A stretch of 64,000 nt of DNA. Source: Aplysia californica (lineage: Eukaryota > Mollusca > Gastropoda > Aplysiida > Aplysiidae). The notes under the pieces were generated by a model, which saw nothing but the letters and a program-made list of their open reading frames with translations, made no database searches and was not told where the DNA came from. Both the position numbers and the translations under genes were made by a program. The stretch is from the NCBI RefSeq assembly GCF_000002075.1, contig NW_004797305.1, positions 1 through 64,000 of the forward strand, written 5' to 3'. Below, piece after piece: positions 60,801 to 64,000 of the stretch (its first letter is position 1; each line of letters starts with the position of its first letter).

Positions 60801-63792
60801 GGAATTTAGAAACTCCGACACATGTGCCTTCATTCCCTCTGTTCTCACGTACAATCAGGAACTATGCACCCAAAAAAGGAAAAAAAATATGCTTATTCGC
60901 TGAGGACATTAACCAACCAATTACAAAATAAAGCATTTGATCAAAACCGAAAAACCAAAGTAACATGTGGCATAAAATGTTCAACATTGTGATCATGCGT
61001 GTAACAGTAATTACAGAACTAATTTCTCAAATTCATGTACAAACCAATAAGACAGGTCTATAGTTCTGATGAATTTTTCTCTTTGATTTAAAAATTGCCT
61101 AACCTTAAAATTAAAAAAGTGAGACTCACCCCTCCATATCCAAAGAGACTATGAGTGCCATCCAGTGATATTTTTAGAGCTTCCAGGATCATAAACACTA
61201 ATAAGAGGAAACATCATGAACATCACTAGAAGAACATTAATGAACAAAACCCACTCTTAATCTGCTACATTTCTTATTTCTGAAATTCCACAGTCATGAC
61301 ATCCCTTCTGAGGAAAACTTACATTGTGTGTACATGTTATTGCTGTCACAAGAAAAATGAGTAACTCATTTATTTTATTGCTCACCCTGTATAGCTAAGT
61401 CAAACAAGAGTCACTCATCTTTTATGTGACAGCAATGACGTATATATTATATATATCATATTATATGTGAATGTGCATATCTTTCAGTATATGAGCGAAA
61501 GCCTTTGTGTAAATGCGAGTGAGGTGAGTACAAGTTTTTGCGTATATGTATGTGAGCCCATGTGTTGGTGTGTTTTACCTTCCACTGGTAGCAACCCGAG
61601 GTCATGACAGTGCTGCCCAGCCCATAGCCTCTCCCCCCTGAGCCATGCACCAAAGTGTGACCAGCTTCCACAGAACAAGCCACACAGCGGTCCACGTCGA
61701 ACACGGCACTCTGGATGACCACACTCTCTGGAGATGGTAGACCACAGGTTGGTAGGCCTGGCTCTGACGATGAGGGAGAGGAAGCTGGGACTGAAGAGCT
61801 CCCTTTGGGGTGGGCATCTGCCCCGTGCCTTCCTCCTCCGACTGCCTTCCCTCTGAAGGGATCCATCTGGGTGAATAACAGGGTCCGACAACGTTCTGCC
61901 GAGGTAACTGCTTGAGAAATAGGTATGCTCCACATCATGTTGGCCATGCTGGAGAACAGCAGATCCACCACCTGAAGGATGCCACATTATTAGAATTGCT
62001 TAACGACTTTTTAGTAGGTTTTAAAACAGCTTTACACTTCGTTTGCCATCACAAACAATGGCAAGGAACATTGCACAATAGTAAATGAGAATTATTGGCA
62101 GAAAATGTACAATACCTGAAACCCCCCCCCAAAATTATAAGTTACTAACGTGTGCGCTTGAATAGAACAGTACAGAAGTTAAGGGGGGGGGGGGGGGGGA
62201 AGCGGGGCGCTACACCTGAAGGCTATCTCGCTTATTACAGGACCAAATTTTACCAAATTTCACATATATAACAAGCATAGTAAGGAGTCTTAAAATCCGC
62301 AATCAAATTTGAGAAAAAAGTTTTGTTTCCATGGATACGGCGCCATATTGGATTTTGTTAGCATGTTTTGCGTAATGAATACCGAACTTATTGCTCATGG
62401 AAATGATTGTTTTTTTGCATGCGTGTTAACAAACAATAGATCTAAAAATTTGTCAGTTGTTTTTTTCCTAAGTGAATCAGAAAATTTTTAAGGATTTTTT
62501 TTTCCTGAGGTAGCATTCAAGTTTGCAAAAAATCTGTAAAAATCCACACTCCAGACACCACCAACAAAAATCTATTCCATATATAAAAAATTCAACACAC
62601 ACATTTTTAGTAATACATCTTCTCTTCATTCTGTGAAAATTTCATGTCGCGTTTTGCGAAAACGGCCGATAAAGAAAAAATATTGACTTTATGAGATAAT
62701 GGTGGTGACGAACATGCCCGGTATGGGAAAAAATGCGGAATAGGGGGGTTCTTATGCGATGAAATAGTTGTAGGAGAGGCTGAGGAAGCTAAAAATGCTT
62801 ACAATTCAAATTCCATAATTTTGAGCCAAATTGGGACTTTGGGGGTGTAGCCCCCCCCCCCTCAACTGATTCCATCCAGGATTTTTTCAGGCTCTAGACA
62901 GAATTATTTTTCCTTGTTCCGTTTTAGACCTGGGGTGCATCTATTTTATGTAATAGGTATTGTTATATACAAAAGTGATGGGAATCAATAGAGGAATCTG
63001 TTTATATCAATAACAATGACCTATAATCTGTTTATGTTGTATTTTCCGTCAGACAAAAATGAATGAGGAAAAAAAAACTGCGCAACACTTCTTCGAAAAT
63101 TTCGACGAACCGCATTTTCTCAGCTTTAAAAGTCCTTATAATCCACAGGAATCAACACAAAATAGTAGCGATATCACCCTAGCATACGTTTATGCAAGAA
63201 TTTCACAAATTTAGTTGAATATCTTTCTTTGAAGGGCCCTTTTCTTATACCAGGCTCCGTGTTATTTACTCTTAGATCTAGCCTACATAGCGACAACAAA
63301 ACAACAATTTTTGCAGGAATTTCGCGGAGTTTCGATCGATATTGGCGCTCAGAGATTGAGGTCAGGTTTGTTTACAAGTCCTACTTCCTTTCGACAACTT
63401 AAAAAGTAGGAACTATCTTTAAAAGTGCACATTTGTTTCGGAATTCCCTCGGATTTCGTTGAGCGGTCGAATGGATGCTGTGGAAAAACTCAGAGCCGCC
63501 GTCAGCGGCCGAATGGACGGAATCAGTTAAAGACTTATATACCATGAACAATCATAAACAGCTCAAATTAAGTTTGACAACGCTTTTACAAAATAACCGA
63601 TGCTTCCAATAAGACCACACTGCTATCAACCCATAAAAGGCCTCTTTAATCTTACATCGACTCACTTCAGTTTTACAGAGCTTACTTTTGTCTTGTACTC
63701 TTTTTCCTCCTGTAAATCTAGTGCAGGCATCACAGTAGCCAGGAGCTGAAGGGCTAATATTTGCACCCTCAAACTGTCAAAACATGAGTGGC
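4784..63792 (-). CDS. HERC1: HERC1 giant E3 ubiquitin ligase, C-terminal ~3,147 residues (52 exons; 5' part outside window)
   Basis: Giant HECT-type ubiquitin ligase. In vertebrates HERC1 is a cytosolic/Golgi-associated protein of about 4,860 residues. Exons in transcript order: 63686-63792, 61579-61971, 60622-60861, 60171-60254, 58879-59260, 58249-58370, 57597-57760, 54864-55072, 53584-54558, 52968-53184, 52065-52285, 51291-51486, 50481-50650, 49819-50003, 48953-49055, 48430-48554, 46617-46740, 41954-42145, 41157-41207, 38925-39138, 38330-38558, 37149-37338, 36257-36396, 35437-35594, 34188-34390, 33362-33565, 32801-32925, 32222-32427, 31575-31674, 30886-31059, 30255-30353, 28807-28980, 27334-27463, 26480-26634, 25215-25300, 24505-24610, 23886-24024, 23240-23421, 21913-22068, 20122-20247, 19705-19804, 18770-19017, 18051-18281, 15667-15833, 14904-15069, 14298-14374, 13357-13528, 12893-12973, 12425-12577, 11018-11151, 6863-7034, 4784-4972. 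I placed borders by GT/AG plus phase; all phases agree and the total is 9,446 nt. Residue numbers in other entries count from the first complete codon of exon 63686-63792. Identity rests on domain order and on remembered similarity to human HERC1, not on a search. No start codon is in the window. Confidence 0.95.
5557..5805. mobile_element. TTAA-flanked MITE (piggyBac-like), copy 2
   Basis: Aligns with 29631-29877 over its full length. Shared blocks include TTTTAGAATACTTC, ACAGACTGCTATGCAAAG, GAGTAAATTTCCTCTTTGGA and ATGGATACGATAGTAAAACA. The right TTAA and terminal repeat are intact; the left end has decayed to CTAAAGCCTATCC. It is therefore probably the older of the two copies. It sits in the last HERC1 intron. 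Confidence 0.78.
8355..8425. repeat. TG/TGTA-rich microsatellite
   Basis: Imperfect (TG)n with interspersed TA and GC. It sits in the long 7035-11017 intron, which also has a (TAGA)n run at about 7652-7672. Apart from these and the pogo-like element, I recognise nothing in that 4-kb intron. Confidence 0.8.
9875..10820. mobile_element. Non-autonomous pogo/Tigger-like element A, 946 bp, TA flanks
   Basis: The terminal repeats CAGTAGTCGCCGCCTAAGAT and, inverted at the right, CAGTAGTCTCCGCCTAAGAT are flanked by TA on both sides. Several subterminal copies of CTAAGATCCCG/TTAAGATCCCG occur inside each end, as expected for transposase binding sites. CAGT-type termini with TA target sites indicate Tc1/mariner-pogo. 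I find no transposase reading frame. It lies in the 7035-11017 intron. Confidence 0.85.
11152..15666 (-). other. Introns between HECT exons, no recognised element
   Basis: The introns at 11152-12424, 12578-12892, 12974-13356, 13529-14297, 14375-14903 and 15070-15666 are AT-rich. They show only homopolymers (C13 at 14783 and 15429) and a short tandem of GAGACA...AACATACTA-type units at about 15100-15300. Confidence 0.6.
16355..17050 (-). mobile_element. LINE 3' end with (TTATC)n-type tail
   Basis: The minus-strand peptide ends [20 protein letters not shown], then [16 protein letters not shown] and [20 protein letters not shown], a pattern seen at the C-terminus of CR1-superclade (Rex1-like) LINE ORFs. 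It is followed by GGACAATAAAGATGTATTTT and a run of ATCTT repeats at 16360-16380. It is 5'-truncated. A related tail without a coding part is at about 48580-48660. Confidence 0.7.
17391..17719. mobile_element. TTAA-flanked MITE relative, ~329 bp
   Basis: Left TTAACTCATTGACCCAG, right (inverted) TTAACTCATTTAACTCG. Only about 10 bp of terminal repeat are exact. Near the right end CAGCCACTGGGAGAGGCTGT resembles the GCCGCTGGGAGCGGCTTG palindrome of 40515-40812, so both may belong to one decayed family. Confidence 0.55.
18051..25300 (-). CDS. HERC1: HERC1 RCC1-like domain 2 (RLD2), nine exons
   Basis: Residues about 2254-2711. Exons: 25215-25300, 24505-24610, 23886-24024, 23240-23421, 21913-22068, 20122-20247, 19705-19804, 18770-19017, 18051-18281. 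Seven RCC1 repeats are readable from [85 protein letters not shown] and [16 protein letters not shown]. Each is followed by an xxCGxxHxxAL-type strand ([42 protein letters not shown]). The fold is a seven-bladed propeller. In human HERC1, RLD2 has been linked to clathrin and membrane binding. The last exon leads from [18 protein letters not shown] to [19 protein letters not shown] before the HECT region. Confidence 0.95.
20541..20945 (+). repeat. Dispersed ~390-bp repeat with hairpin head, copy 1
   Basis: It begins GTTTTATGGCGCTCGCAACT and shortly after has the complementary GAGCGCC, so the head folds into a hairpin (GGCGCTC...GAGCGCC). The body matches 57091-57475 over its full length at roughly 85% by eye. 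Shared segments include GTTCACCTCTCTAG, GTGACAAACATACAAAAGAA and GGATTAGGAAAGAAAAAGC. There is no coding capacity and I see no tRNA-like boxes. Class unknown. Confidence 0.8.
21015..21511. mobile_element. TIR element, 497 bp, with 7-bp CCGTCAT duplication
   Basis: Ends CAATGATAGTACTTTACAAG (left) and, inverted, CAATGATAGTACATAACAAG (right), followed on both sides by AGTGTCC in a longer imperfect arm. CCGTCAT occurs directly outside each end (21008-21014 and 21512-21518). The 7-8 bp duplication and arm length suggest a hAT- or MULE-type MITE. There is no coding capacity. Confidence 0.75.
22540..22812 (+). repeat. Dispersed repeat ending in poly-C, copy 1
   Basis: It contains GCTAGCTAAATCAGCGTCTG, ACTACTCGCAAACGAGG, GAGAGACTCTATTCATTCAT and CCTTCCATTGCATACTACTT, then 11 C. 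The same blocks occur in inverted orientation at about 29305-29600. Identity by eye is roughly 75-80%. Class unknown. Confidence 0.65.
25540..26219. mobile_element. GC-rich TIR element interrupted by an assembly gap
   Basis: Left CTAGACCCACACCGGCGTCG and right, inverted, GGTAGACCCACACCGGCGTT match over about 30 bp. A second inner pair (CCCGACGGTCAGAC / GTCTGACCGTCGGG) is present. The element is much more GC-rich than its surroundings. The 100-N gap lies inside, so the true length is unknown. Class undetermined. Confidence 0.65.
25691..25790. other. Assembly gap (100 N)
   Basis: Exactly 100 N, the usual placeholder for a gap of unknown size. It falls in the intron between exons 25215-25300 and 26480-26634. 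The two exons join in phase, so no coding sequence need be missing. Confidence 0.99.
26480..27463 (-). CDS. HERC1: HERC1 WD40-to-RLD2 linker (27334-27463, 26480-26634)
   Basis: Residues about 2159-2253. The first exon reads [20 protein letters not shown] then [13 protein letters not shown], close to human CGDQLVHSPYMQCLASLAVG and NPPVPPHHQNC. The second reads [20 protein letters not shown] then [15 protein letters not shown]. The downstream donor is unusual. The better-looking site TAG/GTTAAA would break frame, whereas TAT/GTAGGT one codon earlier keeps phase 0 with exon 25215-25300, so I chose it. Confidence 0.88.
27647..28421. mobile_element. Non-autonomous pogo/Tigger-like element B, 775 bp, TA flanks
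   Basis: The left terminus is CAGTCGAACCTGTGTAAGAC and the right terminus, inverted, is CAGTCGAACCTGCCTTAACG, flanked by TA. Repeated subterminal units of the type TTCCGTCTTAGACAGG occur at both ends. This is a different family from element A, but with the same architecture. There is no transposase frame. It lies in the intron between exons 27334-27463 and 28807-28980. Confidence 0.85.
28807..35594 (-). CDS. HERC1: HERC1 WD40 propeller (35437-35594 to 28807-28980, nine exons)
   Basis: Residues about 1678-2158. Exons: 35437-35594, 34188-34390, 33362-33565, 32801-32925, 32222-32427, 31575-31674, 30886-31059, 30255-30353, 28807-28980. Successive blades are visible: [125 protein letters not shown], and [19 protein letters not shown]. 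The GH and WD-type dipeptides are partly degenerate, as in other HERC1 proteins. A WD40 propeller is a docking surface for partners. The last exon leaves the propeller into a helical segment ([20 protein letters not shown]). Confidence 0.93.
29305..29600 (-). repeat. Dispersed repeat ending in poly-C, copy 2
   Basis: Inverted copy of 22540-22812. On the minus strand it reads GCTCGCTAAATCAGCGTCAG...CTACTCGCAAACGAG...CCTTCCATTGCATACCACTT and ends in C-rich sequence. The TTAA MITE at 29631 begins about 30 bp from it. Confidence 0.65.
29631..29877. mobile_element. TTAA-flanked MITE (piggyBac-like), copy 1, 247 bp
   Basis: Both ends are TTAACCCTATC (right end inverted: GATAGGGTTAA), with a further subterminal match around CGTAC/CGTATGGATACG. 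TTAA plus a C-rich terminal repeat is the hallmark of piggyBac-type insertion. There is no internal coding capacity, so it is non-autonomous. It lies in the intron between exons 28807-28980 and 30255-30353. Confidence 0.8.
30405..30495 (-). repeat. CR1/L2-type 3'-tail relic
   Basis: On the minus strand: TATTGTAAAGTGCTCAGAGC, then TTGAGCACTATATAAATGCC and a TATT-rich end. It has the same architecture as the tails at 55425-55500 and 36510-36570 (two GCNC-type half-sites, TATAAATGC, ATT-rich end). It may be a tail-only retroposon copy. Confidence 0.55.
34474..34906. mobile_element. TIR element, ~430 bp, class unclear
   Basis: Left ATGTGTCACGACGCGGTGAA followed by ATCAGGTGCT; right, inverted, ATGTGTGAGGCAGCGTGGTG then AAATCAGGCGCT. 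The arms match over about 30 bp with a 2-bp indel. No convincing target-site duplication is visible. It lies in the intron between exons 34188-34390 and 35437-35594. Confidence 0.65.
36075..36159. mobile_element. Tiny pogo-like MITE, ~85 bp, TA flanks
   Basis: CAGTCAAAATGG at the left and, inverted at the right, CAGTAAAACCTGCTCTAACA, both next to TA. The middle reads ACAAGACAGCC...GGTTGTCTCGG, itself an imperfect inverted repeat. A related but less complete sequence lies near 40215-40385 (minus strand CAGTTTAACTTATTCTAACA). Short, so only moderately certain. Confidence 0.5.
36257..39138 (-). CDS. HERC1: HERC1 helical region before WD40 (38925-39138, 38330-38558, 37149-37338, 36257-36396)
   Basis: Residues about 1420-1677. 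The peptide includes [40 protein letters not shown], then [20 protein letters not shown] and [20 protein letters not shown]. These match the human blocks RVVALRRVTAAAQVLLART, GLTDIRTLVRLM, VVTQALVALLADKG and SRLSSQHRQWAAQQLVRT. The pattern is amphipathic helices, probably an armadillo/HEAT-like scaffold leading into the propeller. All four exons keep phase. The introns between them hold a SINE-like element and small repeats. Confidence 0.92.
36500..36865 (-). mobile_element. SINE-like element with CR1/L2-type tail
   Basis: Reading the minus strand: a head with GGTCGTGGGTCGGAACAC (B-box-like, resembling GGTTCGAATCC), then GTGTCCTTGGGAAAGGCACT and TTCCTCACTTTGCCCAGGTT. Further on come AGCATGCTGAAGAGCATGG, CACATAAATGCAGTTATT and an ATT-rich end. 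The GTCCTTGGGAAAGGCAC...CCCAGG core is common in invertebrate short retroposons. The tail is like that of the CR1/L2 LINE at 55425, which probably supplied the machinery. Confidence 0.6.
36990..37055 (-). repeat. Hairpin-head fragment of the dispersed repeat, copy 3
   Basis: On the minus strand this reads GAGGGTTTTACGGCGCTCGC, then AACTGCATAAGGACATATGA and GCGCCAT, matching only the first ~60 bp of the 20541 and 57091 copies. Either the body was lost or the head exists as a solo unit. Confidence 0.7.
39334..39926. mobile_element. Fold-back TIR element, 593 bp, with 8-bp ATCTGAAA duplication
   Basis: Arms of about 90 bp are nearly identical in inverted order. The left arm carries GCATACAGACCCGGTAACCA and GGAACTCTTTTGTGATTTCA; the right arm carries the same segments inverted. 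Each arm contains two direct copies of a TATACAGACCCGG-like unit. ATCTGAAA flanks both sides (39326-39333 and 39927-39934). The core has CTAGATCTAGATCT-rich and CT-rich stretches. An 8-bp duplication suggests hAT-type mobilisation. Confidence 0.78.
40515..40812. mobile_element. TTAA-flanked MITE, ~298 bp, second family
   Basis: Left TTAACTCTTTATCTCCGAG and right (inverted) TTAACTCTTTTATCTCTCTCC. TTAA at both ends again suggests piggyBac-type insertion. The right part contains GAGCCGCTGGGAGCGGCTTG, a small palindrome also recognisable in the 17391-17719 element. Confidence 0.65.
41157..46740 (-). CDS. HERC1: HERC1 linker exons including a 51-nt microexon (46617-46740, 41954-42145, 41157-41207)
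   Basis: Residues about 1298-1419. Exon 46617-46740 encodes a Ser/Ala-rich stretch ending [14 protein letters not shown]; human HERC1 has a similar APDLIGKQDS motif. Exon 41954-42145 encodes [15 protein letters not shown], then [17 protein letters not shown], again close to the human VPEPVQFPDSDPLG. Exon 41157-41207 is only 51 nt ([16 protein letters not shown]). It is bounded by AG and GTAAGT and fits phase on both sides. The donor of 46617-46740 lies a few bases from a LINE insertion. Confidence 0.85.
43040..43260 (+). repeat. Diverged dispersed repeat, copy 2
   Basis: It contains GGGATAAATGAACCAAAATA, GCGACTCAAATTAAGGC and ACACTACAGAA, matching 50930-51150. It also has an internal duplication of GGAAGTGAAGGAGTT. 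It lies in the same intron as the twin-primed LINE. Confidence 0.45.
43364..46604 (+). mobile_element. RTE-type LINE, 5'-inverted (twin-primed), ~3.2 kb, 10-bp target duplication
   Basis: The 3' part runs on the plus strand (about 46100-46604): [36 protein letters not shown], then [20 protein letters not shown], and a GAA-rich tail. The 5' part is inverted on the minus strand (about 45700-43364). It encodes an AP endonuclease ([37 protein letters not shown]) and then reverse transcriptase ([41 protein letters not shown]), ending near EISAEK. AGAGTAACTA flanks both sides (43354-43363, 46605-46614), so this is one insertion. Stops, frameshifts and an internal deletion in the RT show it is dead. 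Similar proteins are often annotated as 'craniofacial development protein 2-like'. Confidence 0.85.
45813..45905. repeat. 34-bp tandem repeat (~2.5 units) inside the LINE
   Basis: The unit GGGACCCTTCCGCTCCGACC followed by GTTGAGTTTGTCAT is repeated. It lies just 5' of the endonuclease start (reading the minus strand), in the probable 5' UTR of the LINE. A smaller tandem duplication of GGACTGTGCCATGTCCATCT occurs at 44897-44962 within the endonuclease region. Confidence 0.8.
47412..48390. mobile_element. hAT-like TIR element, 979 bp
   Basis: Left end CAGTGCTTCCACCAGC and right end, inverted, CAATGCTTCCACTCTTCC match at 11 of the first 12 positions and resemble hAT termini (CAGTGNTTCC). CTAAA lies directly outside both ends (47407-47411, 48391-48395); a full 8-bp duplication is not preserved. 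Only short frames occur inside, so it is non-autonomous. It ends 39 bp downstream (minus strand) of exon 48430-48554. Confidence 0.65.
48430..49055 (-). CDS. HERC1: HERC1 putative zinc-binding module (48953-49055, 48430-48554)
   Basis: Residues about 1221-1297. The first exon reads [19 protein letters not shown] then TAHPGCG, giving Cys-X2-Cys, X9-His-X4-His in C2H2 spacing plus one more Cys. The second exon reads [20 protein letters not shown], giving three more Cys with a final CxxC pair. The remembered human sequence has the same Cys/His pattern (CELC, H..NHPGCG, ECGSGNPYYLLCGTC), so the ligand set appears conserved. It is most likely a compact structural zinc site, possibly binuclear; the metal content is inference. 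Confidence 0.85.
48580..48665 (-). repeat. LINE 3'-tail relic (GATAAGATTAAGATAAT type)
   Basis: On the plus strand ATTAGGATAAGATTAAGATA is followed by AATAATTTATTGTCCAAGAA. This is the same tail type (repeat plus TTTATTGTCC) as the LINE end at 16360-16410. No coding part is left. It lies in the intron just upstream (minus strand) of exon 48430-48554. Confidence 0.5.
49675..49694. repeat. Homopolymer of 20 C
   Basis: The longest of several C/G homopolymers of 9 or more bases. Others are at 10452-10462 (G), 14783-14795 (C), 15429-15441 (C), 22797-22807 (C), 52460-52472 (C), 62122-62130 (C), 62183-62199 (G) and 62851-62861 (C). All are intronic. Confidence 0.95.
49819..51486 (-). CDS. HERC1: HERC1 UBA end and acidic linker (51291-51486, 50481-50650, 49819-50003)
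   Basis: Residues about 1038-1221. The first exon completes the UBA domain ([19 protein letters not shown]). Exon 50481-50650 carries the acidic stretch [17 protein letters not shown] followed by an Arg-rich stretch ([12 protein letters not shown]). Exon 49819-50003 has [17 protein letters not shown], then an acidic segment ([20 protein letters not shown]) before a phase-0 donor. Alternating basic and acidic patches suggest a flexible linker. Human HERC1 has a comparable FNLDEELEIDLDDEAME segment here. Confidence 0.88.
50930..51150 (+). repeat. Diverged dispersed repeat, copy 1
   Basis: It contains TTGGGATAAATGAAATGAGATAGTG-type sequence followed by ACTCAAATTGCGGC and ACCACAGAA. It pairs with 43040-43260. 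It starts TTAACCCTTCAAG, which could be a decayed TTAA-element end. Confidence 0.45.
52065..53184 (-). CDS. HERC1: HERC1 Ser-rich linker and UBA domain (52968-53184, 52065-52285)
   Basis: Residues about 892-1037. Exon 52968-53184 is Ser/Arg-rich ([20 protein letters not shown]). Exon 52065-52285 has a proline-rich stretch, then [18 protein letters not shown]. The MGF loop and following helix are the signature of a ubiquitin-associated domain, known in HERC1 as UBA_HERC1. UBA helix 3 is completed in the next exon, where [11 protein letters not shown] stands in for the usual A..WLLEHP pattern. The domain is therefore split by an intron at 51487-52064. It would bind ubiquitin or a ubiquitin-like fold; whether it does so here is inference. 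Confidence 0.9.
52460..52535. repeat. Poly-C then CT microsatellite
   Basis: 13 C at 52460-52472, then CT/CTGT repeats to about 52535. A related CCCCCCCACCCCCTATCTTT followed by CTCTC recurs at about 52600-52625, so the block is duplicated within the intron. Confidence 0.85.
53584..54558 (-). CDS. HERC1: HERC1 large 975-nt exon, disordered plus helical linker
   Basis: Residues about 567-891, by far the longest exon in the window. It starts [20 protein letters not shown] and runs through a Ser/Glu/Pro-rich, low-complexity stretch. It ends with a helical block that includes [34 protein letters not shown] and [20 protein letters not shown]. The helical half matches the human HERC1 layout (a KSLSALL..KYAELLLIPK-like block). 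The acceptor at 54559-54560 was chosen over two upstream AGs because only it keeps phase with exon 54864-55072. No catalytic role is known for this segment. Confidence 0.9.
54864..58370 (-). CDS. HERC1: HERC1 linker with MIB/HERC-like beta segment (58249-58370, 57597-57760, 54864-55072)
   Basis: Residues about 402-566. Exon 58249-58370 is lysine-rich ([20 protein letters not shown]), a plausible disordered or nuclear-localisation-like stretch, then [11 protein letters not shown]. Exon 57597-57760 encodes [19 protein letters not shown] followed by an [20 protein letters not shown] segment. Human HERC1 has the same conserved stretch after SPRY; it resembles the small beta-barrel repeats of other large ligases. 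Exon 54864-55072 ([20 protein letters not shown]) ends in a Ser-rich stretch. The 55073-57596 intron contains the nested LINE described separately. Phases across the three exons agree (2, then 1). Confidence 0.85.
55425..56772 (-). mobile_element. CR1/L2-type LINE, 5'-truncated, nested insertion
   Basis: On the minus strand a 252-residue open frame (56698-55940) begins [18 protein letters not shown], then [40 protein letters not shown] and [18 protein letters not shown]. These are the C-terminal reverse transcriptase and post-RT motifs of CR1/L2 LINEs. The 3' UTR contains a CT/GA microsatellite (55748-55880) and ends in AATGCGCATTGAGCATC, then ATGCGCAGTATAAATGC and (ATT)n. CAAAT lies at both edges (55420-55424, 56773-56777). 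The long open frame suggests it is younger than its host element. Confidence 0.88.
55748..55880. repeat. CT/GA microsatellite in LINE 3' UTR
   Basis: A dense, interrupted (CT)n tract within the 3' UTR of the nested CR1/L2-type LINE. The long open frames across it in both strands reflect the repeat only. Confidence 0.9.
57091..57475 (+). repeat. Dispersed ~390-bp repeat with hairpin head, copy 2
   Basis: Second full copy of the repeat at 20541-20945 in the same orientation, beginning AGAGGGTTTTACGGCACTCG and ending in the GGCCTAAAGACACTACAGTC region. It follows a poly-T tract and the end of the interrupted RTE LINE copy, so it may have inserted into or beside that copy. Confidence 0.8.
58879..60861 (-). 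CDS. HERC1: HERC1 SPRY/B30.2 domain and poly-Q linker (60622-60861, 60171-60254, 58879-59260)
   Basis: Residues about 167-401. Exon 60622-60861 reads [19 protein letters not shown], then [17 protein letters not shown] and [20 protein letters not shown], the core beta-sandwich strands of a SPRY domain. Exon 60171-60254 ([20 protein letters not shown]) and the first codons of 58879-59260 (VKLTDMHL) close the domain. SPRY domains bind partner peptides; the ligand here is unknown. The last exon continues with a helical region and a glutamine-rich stretch around 59020-59060 ([13 protein letters not shown]), then a charged E/K-rich tail. The poly-Q stretch is probably variable and disordered. Confidence 0.92.
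61130..61197 (-). other. HERC1: Candidate 68-nt cassette (poison) exon within SPRY coding region
   Basis: Flanked by an AG (61198-61199) and a strong donor GGG/GTGAGT. In the frame that joins the next exon it reads [20 protein letters not shown] then YGG, and it runs straight into FLIVRENRG. The preceding exon (61579-61971) ends in phase 0, though, and joining it here gives an immediate stop (TGT TTA TGA). Without it, 61579-61971 joins 60622-60861 perfectly (YQWK/FLIV, as in human HERC1). So it is either an alternative exon that triggers decay, or chance. Confidence 0.3.
61579..63792 (-). CDS. HERC1: HERC1 pre-SPRY exons (63686-63792, 61579-61971)
   Basis: Residues about 1-166. Exon 63686-63792 encodes a helical, leucine-rich stretch ([20 protein letters not shown]) typical of the alpha-solenoid between RLD1 and SPRY in HERC1. 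Exon 61579-61971 continues with [14 protein letters not shown], then a Gly/Ser/Pro-rich disordered stretch ([15 protein letters not shown]). It ends with the first strands of the SPRY domain, including [17 protein letters not shown]. The exon begins and ends in phase 0, and its end joins directly to exon 60622-60861. The upstream exon starts with two bases that complete a codon begun outside the window. Confidence 0.85.
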
Positions 63793-64000
63793 CTGTAGAA
63801 TGAAAAAATGTTGTACTTAACACAAACCAGATAAACTAGATTTTTTTTTTTTAACTTACAGAAGGGCAGATGTTGAAAGCAGTCATAAAATCAAAACTTT
63901 ATGTATACAGAATAGTCGAGCTTAGTAGCTTTCCGTAAAATAACCAAAAACCACCAATTTCAAAACATTTCGTTGTGTTGATAAAAATACCACACATCTT

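Larger units (their letters stand above)
57761..63685 (-). other. Introns of the SPRY region
   Basis: The introns at 57761-58248, 58371-58878, 59261-60170, 60255-60621, 60862-61578 and 61972-63685 show AT-rich sequence, poly-C/G runs and, at 61130-61197, a candidate cassette exon (see findings). The 1.7-kb intron at 61972-63685 is richer in CpG toward 63300-63530, but no element end is clear. Confidence 0.5.

Noticed and set aside
62200-62861. Possible TIR element with GGGGCGCTACACC / GGTGTAGCCCC ends
   Set aside because: The similarity is limited to about 10 bases next to G/C runs, with no target duplication.
4784-63792. Assignment to HERC2 instead of HERC1
   Set aside because: HERC2 has Cyt-b5, MIB, ZZ and DOC domains and three RLDs without SPRY or WD40. 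The domains here and the sequence pattern fit HERC1.

Overview
This window is one long stretch of a single, intron-rich animal gene on the minus strand. It encodes the C-terminal ~3,147 residues of the giant E3 ubiquitin ligase HERC1, in 52 exons from 63792 down to the stop codon at 4784. The 5' part of the gene (RLD1 and the N-terminal third) lies beyond the right edge. All 52 exons have GT-AG borders and every junction keeps phase, so the gene looks intact. The domain order SPRY, UBA, putative zinc-binding module, WD40, RCC1-like domain 2, HECT is that of HERC1 and not of HERC2. I see no other host protein-coding gene, and I found no rRNA or tRNA gene or CRISPR array.

The organism is an invertebrate with short introns (mostly 300-1,500 bp), AT-rich DNA and many mobile-element relics. 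LINEs of the 'craniofacial development protein 2-like' RTE type, CR1/L2-type LINEs with an (ATT)n tail, and several MITE families suggest a lophotrochozoan, probably a mollusc and perhaps a gastropod. That placement is inference.

Layout: 1-4783 is 3' UTR and downstream DNA. 4784-15833 encodes the HECT domain; its introns hold a TTAA MITE (5.6 kb) and a pogo-like element (9.9-10.8 kb). 15.8-18.0 kb is an intron with a LINE 3' end and a TTAA MITE. 18.05-25.3 kb encodes the seven-bladed RLD2. 25.5-26.2 kb is a GC-rich terminal-inverted-repeat element containing a 100-N assembly gap. 26.5-29 kb is a helical linker, with a second pogo-like element at 27.6-28.4 kb. 30.2-35.6 kb encodes the WD40 propeller. 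36-42 kb encodes helical and linker exons, with a SINE-like element and several MITEs between them. 42.1-46.6 kb is the intron carrying a 3.2-kb, internally inverted RTE LINE inserted at a splice donor. 46.6-55 kb encodes acidic, zinc-binding, UBA and low-complexity exons. 55.1-57.1 kb holds a LINE nested in another LINE. 57.6-63.8 kb encodes the linker, SPRY and pre-SPRY exons.

How the parts work together: in HERC1 the C-terminal HECT lobe forms a thioester with ubiquitin, while SPRY, WD40, RLD2 and UBA are protein-interaction modules that probably choose substrates and membranes. The most interesting non-coding observations are the twin-primed LINE whose target-site duplication overlaps a splice donor, a 68-nt frame-breaking candidate cassette exon inside the SPRY coding region, and a rich set of small TIR elements with readable target-site duplications.
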